Source: Talpa occidentalis
Lineage: Eukaryota > Chordata > Mammalia > Eulipotyphla > Talpidae
Length of the DNA stretch: 64,000 bases
Assembly (NCBI RefSeq): GCF_014898055.3
Contig: NW_023601104.1
Span: 71,283,106 to 71,347,105, forward strand
Reading direction: 5' to 3'
How positions within the stretch are numbered: position 1 is the stretch's first letter; every line of letters starts with the position of its first letter. Position numbers and translations under genes: made by a program. The notes beneath the pieces are model-generated. The model worked only from the letters and a program-made list of their open reading frames with translations, did not search any database and was not told the origin of the DNA. Positions 33,731 through 45,800 of this stretch are shown in pieces.

Positions 33731-33860
33731 TTCACTTCTTTAACTGAGATGGACATGATATGATCTGCATTGACTCAAAGCATGGCAGCTAGTCCAGGGC
33801 TTCCCGCTGAAGACGAACAAGTTTCCTTGGGCATCGATGATCTCCACATTTCTCTGCAAG
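33731..33860 (+). CDS. SYNE2: SYNE2 first coding exon (ATG 33782)
   Basis: Acceptor TTATTTCTAG ends at 33730. The exon has 51 bases of 5' UTR, then ATG at 33782 in a good context (A at -3, G at +4). An in-frame TGA at 33761-33763 within the exon excludes an upstream start. It encodes 26 residues, [13 protein letters not shown] onward and ending DDLHISLQ, plus the first base of an alanine codon. Donor GTAAGG at 33861. Because the exon begins with an acceptor, at least one non-coding exon lies to the left; I could not find it here. Confidence 0.96.
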
Positions 33861-36800
33861 GTAAGGGAGACTGGGAGAGGCAACACCCAGAGCAGCTGTG
33901 GAAACCTTACTCCCACCTAGTCACTGATCATAAGGCTTCCTGTCTCTCTTGTGGTATATTATGTGTGTGTGTATTTTCCAATTGTAGGGCCTTTCAGTGT
34001 ACTTAAATATATTGTGTCTCAGCTCTTTTAGAAAGTAAGAAATACCTACAAAGCAACTTGGTAACTCAGTTTCTCATTTTGAGTGCATGTATTTTATTTG
34101 CACTGAAAATTAAAAAGTTAGTCACAGTTAGCTTAATGTTGTTAATTGTTTCTTCTTATTTTGCATCTTTTGCCATAGCCTCTTTTAAATGCACAACCTT
34201 ATTTTGCCCCAGTAGGAAGGAACTAATAATACAATAATACTGTAAGTGAATGAGCTTACATTTGTGTGACTCATGTGTGCATGTATACAGAATAAATATT
34301 GTCTGTATTTTTGTTGTGTTTCTTGTGGAGTCTGGCAATGTTTGTTTTGTATTTTGAAAATTCATTAGCCATTAGACTTTCTTTGTTGATAAAACAAATC
34401 TTGGTGCTAAGTAAATTTATTTATTTATTTATTTTAAAGATTTATTTATTTGTTTATGCAAGCACTGGGTACAGTCAGAAGCGTGGGAGGGTGAGAGAAT
34501 TCACCAGAGCGGGGAACAGAATAGGCAGACAGACGAAATACACTGCTTAGGGGAGCAGTGGGCACAGCAGGAGAGGTCTGCGTGCCATGTGGGACCCTCA
34601 CTGGTGGCTGGGGTTCAAACTCGTGCTGCAGAGGCTGCGGGCAGCTTTGCAACCCAGCACTCAACCGCTGCCCCACCAGGGGAGACCTTAAGTAAATTTA
34701 GTAAGTATAGAAGAAATAAGGCTGTGGCAAGTCTTTAAAAAGATTTATGGGACCTCCCTGGTGGTGCAAGGGCTAATAAGATGCAGCACTATGAAGCTAC
34801 ATGCAGCCACTGAAGCAGAGTTTGCTCCTCTGGCCATGGAGGTGACCCACATGACCTCTCCTGCTTCTCCCACTGCTCCCCTCAGGAGTATATTTCAATA
34901 AATCTGCCTGTTCTGTTACCCACTCTGTCTCTGGTGAATCCTCTCACCCCCCCCCCCACTTCTGGACTGTACCTCAGTTCTTGTATGCATAAAATAAATA
35001 AATCTTTAAATAAAAGGATTTATGTAACTATGTATTTTAAAGCAATTTTAAGATTATGGACAATATTGTGCAACATTATCAGAATATTAGGAGTCATAGA
35101 TTTTGAATCATTTATGATAAAGTTTCCAAAAGGACTATTTTTCTGATATTTTTTATGAAAAATGTGTGTTGAATATTAGCTTCTTGACTTTGGGGTCAAT
35201 GGATATGGAATTAGGCTATTTCTATATGTGTAAGACTTTAAAAATAATTATAGAGTAAGAAATATATGTTTTTGAGGGATAAAATTATTTTTTTATTTTT
35301 AAAGATTTTATTTTTATTTTTATTTTAGTTTTATGTAAAACTGGAGTGTAGGCCAGAAGGGGGTGGTTGAAAGGATTCACCAGAGACATTGGGGAGCAGA
35401 ACGAGCAGTTCTACTGTAATACACTGCTAAGGGGAGCAGTGGGCAAGACAGGAGAGGTCTGCTGAACATGTGGGTCAGCTCCCTGGCCAGGGATCGAACT
35501 TAGGCCTTTGCCATGATAGTGCTGAGACGTAACCTCTAGGCCACCAAGGAAGCCCAAGAGGTAAAATTCTTAAGGGAAGAATTTTTATAATTCTGAGTAA
35601 TGTCAGAATGTCATGTAATAGTTATAAGTAATTGAAATCAAATTTTCATTTAACTGAAAACCAAATCAATGCTTTTGTTTTTCTCTGAAGTTTCAGTTGC
35701 ATGTATCCTAAAACATAGGGAAGATAGTGCATTATAAATCGGTAAATCTAATGTCTACTCTGACAATAGTTCTTTGACCTTGAATGAGAGACTTTATCTT
35801 TTTTGAGTCTTAGTTTCCTCATATTTAAAATATATTAGAAGATAGTGGTTACCAGAGGGAATTGGGTAAAGGGTGGCGGGATGATAGAGGCTGATGGGGT
35901 GTGGGCACAGCTGGTCTGGTGAGAAAAAACAAATAGAACAGATCCTGACATAGATTATGTCTATTAGAATAAAGATTTTTCAGGAAAAAATTAATTCCAC
36001 GTAGAATAAGTTACATATTTGTATTATATCTAATGCTAATAACTCTGAAAACATGCCTATTTTAATTAATCTAGCAGATGAAACCTAGCTTTTATTTACC
36101 AAAAATTACCCTAGTTCATGTTAATTTGAAAAATGTTTGAGTTTATTTCTATTATTTTTCTGATTTTTAGAAATAATTTATATAGGACTTATTTATAAAC
36201 CAAATAGGTAAAATATTTTTCACAGATTAATTTTGGCAGTATCTGGAAGATGAAAAATTCTCTTCTGAGGCATACAGCAGGGAAGGAGGAGGGAGAAGGG
36301 TCAGAAAATGTGGGGGAGGGTAAAGCATAACAGATGGGGGAGATGGATCATGGGTGTTTTGGTGGTGGGAAAACTATAAAGACTACACCTGAGGGGAGAT
36401 ATCAAATACTGCCCCCAAATTATGGTGATGTGGGCCTCCCTGGTGGCGCAAGGGGTTAAGACACAACCTACATAGCTGTCTGTAGCCTCTGCAGCATGAG
36501 TTTGAATCCTCGGTCGGTCAGGGAGCTACCCACATGGTGCAGCAGACCTCTCCTGACTCACCCGCTGCTCCCCTCAGCAGTGTATGTCAGTAGATCTGCC
36601 TGTTCTGTTCCCCACTCTGTCTCTAGTGAATCCTCTCCCCACACCTCTGGCCTGTACCCCAGCTCTTGTATGCATAATAAATAAATCTTTAAAAAAAATC
36701 ACGGTAATATAAGAACAGAAAGATGCAAGCAGAGACCTTATACCTTTTATTTTTTAAAAAATGAATGGCAAATGATTACTTATATTGCTCCTCTGTTTTG

Positions 36801-39800
36801 AATAATACATTCAAAGGGCTTAGCACGGTGCCTGACCCAAAGCAGGAATTCAATAAATGCATTCTCATTCCTTTTTATATATTTCCAGTCAAAATATCTG
36901 TGTCAAAGGATTTCTTGTCCAGGAGTGCACAGCCAAAGTAGAAACTAAAGTGTCAAGGGAAAAATTGTAAGCCAGAAATGTGGTTTTTACAGTTTTGTTT
37001 GGATATTTCTATTCCACGGCTTCCCCTCACATGGGGGATAAAGTTCAGACTCCTTGGTGTGGCTCACAGCCTCTTCTGGCCCAGTGCTGGCCCCTCTCTC
37101 GCCCCTCATCTCCCACCTCCCCCTGCAAACACCCTGTGTTCCAGTACCGCCCTCTCCCCCTGCCTGTGTGCATTTGTTCAGGTTGTTTCCCCTGAAGTTT
37201 CCCTGCCTCCTTTTCTCACTGGAAGGAGCCCAGCTCACCTGTCCCTGTTCCACCCCAGTCAACCCCAGCGAACCTTACTCTCTTAGGCCCTCCTCTGTTC
37301 CCCATAGTATCTGTTTCAGCACCTATTTTTATAGTTATTATACCTATTTTTCTCCCCCCACTGCACAGTGTGTTCTGAGACCACTGTGGCACACTCTGGC
37401 TGATGTAGTGCCCTTACCTACATCACCTCACTTCATCTCCACAACCACATGGTGAGGTAGATATTTTTATCTTCAAGGTGCAGAAAAGGAAGCTGTGGCT
37501 CAAAGAGGTGGAATTGCTTTTCCAGAGTCACATAACTAGTGAGCAGCAGAGCTGGGTTTGGACTTGGAGGGTAGTTTTCTTTCTACTCATTAACACCCCT
37601 TCTGACACATTTCAAAGAACAATTTGAAAGAGGGAATTTCTCTGACAACTTTCCCTGGAAAAATCCACTTGTATCTTACCTTTATTCTGGTTAATCCATA
37701 CCAAACATTTACATCCAGAGCATAGGTGGGCATCTTCAAGTAAAGTTAATGAGCTCAGGTTCACAAGTGGCTCAGTAAACTGGCAAATTACTGAGAAATG
37801 AGTGGTGTCTTATAACATGTTTTCAGTTATACTAGGTTATACAATCTGCTTTACAGGAGGAGGTGAGTCAGGGCAATCTGGCACTGGAAATGTGATATAA
37901 ATGTACTGCCAGTGTGAATGGTTTTCCATTGTGGTGTATTTAGGGGAGTGTGGTGCTGGCTGCATTACTCTATAGGAGAAGTAGAAAACTAATACTCTAA
38001 TGTGGTCAACCTGACGCTGGCCAAGGGCTGTTCCCTTAGCCAGTACCTCAGGGAGATCAGCCAAGAAGTTCCCATGACTATAGAATGGAGACTTAACTCT
38101 GAAATGAGTAGGTTCCCAAAGTTATTATTATCAGCAGGTTTATAATGCTTGTTTCAGCCTAAGTTGTTGAGAGAAAGGCAGGAAGGGAAGAACAAAAGGA
38201 AGAAAGAAAGAAGGAGAGAAAGAAAGATGGAAAGAGAAAAATATATATTTTTCAAGGTGACTTTGGTTTCATGGCAGGATTATTAGCTATTTGGACCAAA
38301 AATTGATAGTCTTTATTATGTACATAACTGCTACTCAACTGAGGCTGTTTGCAATAGTCTTAAAAGTACTTGGCTTCATACACTATGGAAGCAGACTTGC
38401 ATTTCACAAAATTCACATGTGCTTAACGATCCTTGGAGTAATATGAGAAAAGAGATTGTATGTAATAAGAGAGGCTCCCCACTGCTCATAAGAAAGTTGT
38501 TTTCTTTCCTTCTCTTCATTTCAGAACATTTTAAAGAGCGGTTAGAGGCAGTCGTGTGACCTATTTAACTTACAATGCCTTCTTTATTTTAGCCAAAACT
38601 TGTCCAAGGTGAGATGGTTGTGGCCTTACCCTGACACAGAATCATATGCTTGAGAAAAGATTAAAGTATCTGAATTGAAATGTGGTGAATCATTGTTGAT
38701 ACACAGGAAACACAGTGAACCCATGTGTGCAGGGCCTATGAGGAATCAGGGGGCGCTTCGCTGAACTTCAGAGCTCAGGACAATGAGCAAGTGACTTAGT
38801 CCTTCTTCTCGTTCATCTTTTGTGTGACTTTGAGGAAATATCTTTATGAAGGGATTTTGAATATTTGATAACAAAATAATTTGCTCTGCTTATGCAAATT
38901 GATTGTATCCTCTTATGGCCAGCACATTATTATATTTATCTGTTAAGAAGAAATAGCTTAAAACTGAAACAGATTTTAGCAGGGGGATATTTATATTCTC
39001 TTAGTCTAATGAGGGGAATAGTATTGAAATTGTTGAATTGTTAGGAGGGGGGTGGGAATGGGATTCTGCAGCTATGGAATATGGTTATTAAGGTAGAGTG
39101 ATTCCAAGATTTGGAGGCTGAGCGGTGTGGGATGTTAGTAGTAACTACACATATAGTGTCCAAATTATTGACTTTGTTTTTATTTACTCTGTTTTCACTA
39201 AGTTTTTTTATAATAAATTTATTTTTTAAACTGAGATACCATTAGACAACCCCTTCCTCCCAATCAGCTATCACCACTGTTGTGCACTCGCCACCAAAAG
39301 CACTACATTTTTAATAATGTCAAATAATATCACATATTGTGTTATATCAGTGTGTTTAAAAATAAGTTATTATAGCTATAAGATACTGTATACAAAGGAA
39401 CTCTTTCTTGAGAATTTCCTATGTCATGGAAGGTTTAAGAATGTGATTCAAGTGGAGAACCTGTTTGAGAGTCAAATTAATAATGAATGACATTCTCTGC
39501 CAAACAGGCTGATTCATTTTGTTGATATTGTAAGTGACAAGCTCTGGCAATTTTGAACTCTTTTGGACACTTCCTTTGTATGCTTCAGTTTTAAGTGATT
39601 TTTTTCTTAACAGGTTAATCTAATAATTTGTTGTCCACAAGAGGACACAATCAGTTTGCATAATTGAAGCAAATTATTTTGCTATCAGAAATGAGGTAGA
39701 CAGTACTTTAGGAAAGCCATGCTGAATACTGAATGTTATCATTAATTACACAAGAACTAGGAAGAAGTGTGTATTCTATTACCTCTGCCACCACACAAGG

Positions 39801-42800
39801 AATTAACTTTCATGTAGCCCTGCCAAAATGCTGGGGAAGGCGTCACCATTTGCATGAAGCTGTAGAAAACCACGTTCAACCTAGTTACCATGTCATTTCA
39901 AACAAGGCTCATATGTTTTATTTAGTGCTGTTATCATCTAGATGACATATTTTAAATGATTAAAAAACCCTCTATGCCTTCTGGGTAGATATCATTATTG
40001 CATAGAAGTCACCAGTGAAATGTGAGTCTCTGCAGTTAGGTTATTATTTCATTTAAATTTGCTCATTACTTACTAAATATCTTAGTGAGGCTTTCAATTT
40101 ACATTTCATTTTTAGTTGCATTAGAAATGATTTGTGTTCAGTGGGTTAGATTACAAGAAAAATAATGCAATGAGATGTTTAATTGTATTCAGATGTTCAG
40201 TAAATGCTGACTTCCAACATGTGCAGCTGGCTAGGTGTTAAGCATGCTAAAAATGTGTAGATTGAGTCCCATTAGAAAGCATGCAGCCCAGCTGTGCTTT
40301 GGATGATGTAAACGTGAGAAAATGACCTGGGTACAGAACATGTCTATGAAATGAGTTGAAGTCCCTAACTGTGGGGTCACCTTCCAAATGCCAGTGCCCA
40401 ATATGCAGATTCATCCAAAATATGACTGGAAATGTTGTCTGCGATATCTTCTCAGATTTCAGTTTCAAGAAGGTGAAAAATAGGGCCTCCCTGGTGGTGC
40501 AAGGGGGTAAGCCTCAGCACTATGAAGCTATCTGCAACCATTGCAGCACGAGTTTCATTCCGGCCATGGAGCTGACACAGGTGGTGTAGCAAACCTCTCC
40601 TGTCTTGCCCGCTGCTCCCCTCAGCAGTGTATTTCAGTAGATCCGCCTGTTCTGCTCCCCATTCTGTCTCTGGTGAATCCTCTCACCCCCCGCAACTCTG
40701 GCCTGCACCCCAGTTCTGGTATGCATAAATAAATAAATCTTAAAAAAAATGGTTAAGATGGGCCTCCCCGGTGGCGCAGAGGTTGAGCGCTGGGTTGCGA
40801 AGCTGCCTGTAGCCTCTGCAGTGCTGGTTCGATCCCTGGCTGCTCCCCGCCCCCACTAGAGGAGGGTCCCGCATGGCGCACAGACCTCTCCTGCCGCCCG
40901 CTGCTTCCCTCAGCAGTGTTCTTCGGTCCTTCTGCCTGCTCTGCTCTCCGCTCTGGCTCTGGTGAATTCTCTCACCCTCCTGCGCTTCTGACTGTACCCA
41001 GTGCTTGTATAAATATAAATAAATAAATAAATAAAAATAAAAAATATTAAAAAAAAAGGTTAAGAATAAAAACATGTTCTTCATAACCTATTATTGGCCA
41101 ATGAGGTATATCTCCTCAGTGTAAAATCCAAACATTTTGGTAAGAACACCCTTGGCATTTGTTGCCTTCTTACTGAACCCACTGTAATTATTCCTTTTCC
41201 TTGAGTTTCCTCTCCCCTTTGGACAGCCCTTTATCTCCTGAGCTCCTCCTGAGTAGGATACTCTTGTGTGTCTACCACCAGTGAAGTTTCTGATATGGTT
41301 TAGACTTTCAATAAATATATAATGAATGAGTGATCATTCCAATATAAAAAAATATATAAAGTTCTCTGAATTACAAGAATTGCTCAGTGTTTAGCAAAGT
41401 CAGCCAGATAGAATAGAAACACAGGTGTCTTAAGGCCTGAGGCAGTGAACTGTGTGTGCGATGTTTGGGGCTCCGTAGTATCAGGTTTCTGAGAGAAGCT
41501 GTTCTGCCTTACAGGGTGAGTGAATGAGACCTTGTGCAGCCTGAGAATGGAATTAATAAATGACTTCTGGGTGGAATGTCCCCAACTTGGAAATTTGGTG
41601 GAAATGATAAATGAAGAGTAAGGACACATAGGGATGTGGCAGTATTTTTACTTCCCTGACCACTTCACACTGCTCAGCTAGTATGAGTAGAAGCAAATCA
41701 TCTCTTCAGTCTTTTTTTGGCTGATTACATGATTATTACACCCAGAGAAAACAATCACATTCAGATCCTTCAATGGCTATCAGTGCTCTACTATCCCAAC
41801 ACAAAAGCTTCCAGAAAGTTCCAATGTGACAGTAGCTGATAATATCTTTTGCTGTGTTTTCTTGGAAGACTATTTGCCTTGATATTATAAAGCATTAAAA
41901 CCTTAAAACTATCCCCACTGAATGAAAAATGAAAAGAAAACTCTGCAAACACTGGTATTTGTGCTGGATAGTGGGTTGTTTTGTTGTTTTTTTTTTTTTC
42001 CCCAGCAGAGAGACATTTTCCTTGCGTTGTATATACAGTTTTGGCTTCTGGGAACATTGGTTCTGTTTTTTTTCCAGGAGTTTAGGGATAAGCTTACTTT
42101 ATTCTGGGTCAGTCACATTTTGAAAACTAGGGCAAGATAAATCCAGGGTCATTTAGAATCCTGTTAAAGTAGGTTAACAAAGATCTCATTCATTCCATAT
42201 AGAAATCAAAATCCTTTTTAATTAGCCCCATGAGACATACAAGATTTTCTGAGCTTTTATGTATGTGTGCGTGTTAGGATGGGATGGATTTATTCAGAGT
42301 TTAATACAGTATATTAGGGGAAAAAATTTCAATATAATTTCCCCTTGAAAACAGAAAAGTAAGAAGTCAATATGAGATTAATTTATAACCATTTGTTGGG
42401 TTCAGTGTGTGATTTTACACTCTAGTGGAGGGGGGCGGAAATAGTGGAGTTCATTTTATATGTGCCTTTCCAAGAGATTACTTCCCTCATTTAATTTCAA
42501 CACTGGTGATTGCAGTTTCTCTGAATGGCTCCTTTTTTCAAAAACATTCCAGAAATTTTTGGTAAAAGATACTGCATTTGTTGTTGTCAGTATGTTTGGG
42601 AACTGAAGTTTCCTACCACCAGGTATTTTTGGCGTCATTTAAAAGTGGTAGATAAATGGATGTGAATAATTTATCAGAGAAATGGACTGTTCAGAGCTCT
42701 AAATCTGTATATCTTTGGAGGATACATAAAGACACATGTTAAGTGACCACAAAGAGAATATTGCCAGACACACACTTGCTGTCCAACTCACTAGTACCTA

Positions 42801-45800
42801 GGTCTCTTTAGCCTTCACTGCACAGGGATTACCCACAAGGCATCAGCTGAGACATGTTAACAAGCACCTGGCTCAAGTGCCGAATACGAGCAGCCTTTCA
42901 TAAATATGGGAAGGATTTGAGAGCTTTCCAAAACGTTGGAGTTGTTGGCCTTGTCTTTAGTTAAGTAGGAGTATGAATAATGGAAACTACTTCTGCTATT
43001 ATCTCTGTCTGCCTCAGTCTGAATTTTTCTTGCCTTAACTTTCAGGGCTTTGATATCTTCAAACCAGTGTGTTTCAGAAGTACAGGTCTATTCACACCAC
43101 TTCAAAATTTATTTATTTATTTATTTAAAGTATGGACTAATCTGTTCATTGATTCATGTGTCATGTCATTCCTGAGACACCATCTTGAGTGAAGCACTAT
43201 TTTAGGTTAAGAGAATACTAACAAACTGCAACAAGTGAACAAACTGCAACAAGTTTCATATGCCCAGATGCTTGTATTTAAATTAGAGAGATAATGAATT
43301 AAGAAAAACATCAGCACATGTAATGTGCAATGCAGAGAATTAAAATATGTTTATGTGATAGTTCCTGGGTATTATCTATAAAATGGTCAGAGAAGACTTC
43401 TTGGTACAGGAGACATTTAGAAAGCGTTTGAGTAACACACAGAACAGGAAAGAACATTCTAGTCTGGGCCTCCCTGGTGGCGCAGGCAGTTGAGCTCCAC
43501 ACTGTGAAGCTGTCCGCAGCCTCTGCAGCATGGGTTCAATCCCCGCTGGCTGGCGAAAATCCCACATGGCGAAGCAGAACTCTCCTGTCTCCCACTGCTC
43601 CCCTCAGCAGTGTATTTCGTCACTCTGCCTGTTCTGTTCCCCACTCTGTCTCTGGTGAATCCTCTCATCCTCCCGCGCATCTGGCCTGTACCCTGGTTCT
43701 TGTATAAATAAATAAATCTAAAAAAAAAAAAAAGAACATTCCAGTCTGAGGCATTCCTGTCGAGCTCAAGGCTCAAGGGAAAACTGAAAGATAGAAACAA
43801 AGTTGATGAATTGATGGAGCAAAGAAAGCCTGATGTGACTGGAATGTTCTGGGGAAGAGGCTGGCACTGGTGTTGGAGAGCAAGGCAGGGCAGGGCTAGA
43901 TCAGACAAGGCTTTCTCAGCTCTAAGGAAGGGTGTGTGAACGGGAATCCTTGGAAGCTTTCAGTTAGGGGAGTAATGTGATCTGATTTACATTTTCCAAA
44001 AGATCACTCTGGCTGTTGTGTGGAGAGGGGATCATCTGGGTGTACGAGGGGAAGTTGTAATCCAGGTGAGATATCATGGTAGTTTGAACAGGGGGGTTGT
44101 GAAGGGATGAAGAACCATGGTTTTTTTTTTTTTTTTTTTTTTTTTTTGAGTGGGTTTATGAATCTTGGAAAATGTTTTGGGTAAGTGAAAAAGAGAAATA
44201 GAGAAATCAAAGATGATTTTAAAATTTTTATCTTAAGCAATTTTAGTAGTTGGTTAACATGCAGAACTAATAGACATGCATTTTGGGAAATCCAGAGGGT
44301 TTATGTTTTCTTATTATAGCTATGAGATGCTTACTTGATATCCAAGTGGAGATGTCAAGCAGACAGTTGATATAAGGATCCAGGGTTCTAGGGAGAGGTA
44401 TAGAGCATCAGCATTTGGCTGGTATATTAGCATTTAAAGCCACAAGCTGGATGAGGTCCCCTATGGAATGTGTAGCTAGAGCAGACCTTTTGGTTTTTAA
44501 AGATCAGGCCGAAGAGGAAGAGCAAGCAAAGGACATTGAGAAGGAGTGGCCAAGAATAATGTGGGAAAACCAGGCAAGTGTGGTGGTATAGAAACCTTTT
44601 GATGAACTTATTTCAAGACAGAGACTTAGTCCCCTGTGTGGAGCCTTGGATTGGGCTCATAGATAGTTGGTGGCTCTAGCAAGGTTACCTACATTCGAGT
44701 GCTAGAGATGGAGGCTGACAGGAGTGGGTTGGGGGGATAATGGGAGGCAAGGGAGTGGAAACAGTGACTTAATCAATATGTTCAAGAAATTTTGCTGTGT
44801 AGGGAACAAAAGTATCAGGCACTTGCTGAAGGGAAATGTAGGATTTTTTTAAGGAAATACTACTTTATAATTTATGCTTTTTCCTAGTCTAGGTTGATTT
44901 ATTCTTAGCATTCTACTCATTGACTAGCTCATGAATTACTTAAATGTTTTTGGACACCTGTGGTGCTGAACACGTGGGTGGCATGTAGCACGTGCTGGAT
45001 GAACATGTATGTTCTGATAACAGGGATACACACTGGCACATCGGCTCTTGCAGTGAAATATGATATGGTGCTAGGGACATGTAGTGTTAGGGATACCTCA
45101 GCCAGGCTTGGGGCTCAGGGAAGCCTTCCTAGAGGAAGTGACTATTAAGCTTAGACCTAATGGATGTTTCAGATGAGTTGGGTGAAGCTGGAAAGAGTAC
45201 TCCAGGCAGTGATACCAGGCTGAACATGGCACACTTATGGAAATGGGTGTTCAGTGAAATGGAGGATTAGTTTTTGAGGGACAATGTGAAATGATGGACC
45301 TATAAAGAGACATGTAAACATAAAAAGAAATTTTTCCTAAGACCAAGGAGAAGCAATGGAAGGTTTCTGTGTAGAGACATACTCAGAACTGGTTTTAAAA
45401 GCTACCCAGGCTAAATGTGGGGTGTGGCCTTCTGGGAGTGAGTATAAAGACAGAAAGACCAGTGTAAGTCTATTGTGATGGTCCAGCTGAGGTAGATGAT
45501 GTCCTGATCTAGGAGGTGCCAGTGGAGAGATAGGTAAGTAATCAAGATCAGATTATTAAGACTTTTTAATGGACCTGATATGGGGAACATGAGGGAGAAG
45601 AATGTATTAAAGATGACTCAAGTTTATCCTTGGGTAACTGAATGGATGGTAACTGAATGAATCCACTAGGGAAAAAAAGCAGGAGAACAACTTTGGTGGA
45701 GGAGGGAGTTGGTTAGAGATGATGACTCAGTTCTGGAAATGTTGAGTGTGAGAATCCTGCAGAATAACCAAATGGAAATATCTGAAGACAACAGGGACAC

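Noticed and set aside
33770..33781. Upstream TTG as a possible SYNE2 start
   Set aside because: The ATG at 33782 has good context and matches the family N-terminus; an in-frame TGA lies just upstream.
37054..37455. 133-codon proline/serine-rich open frame
   Set aside because: Three frames are open at once over C+T-rich old-repeat-like DNA, as expected from composition.
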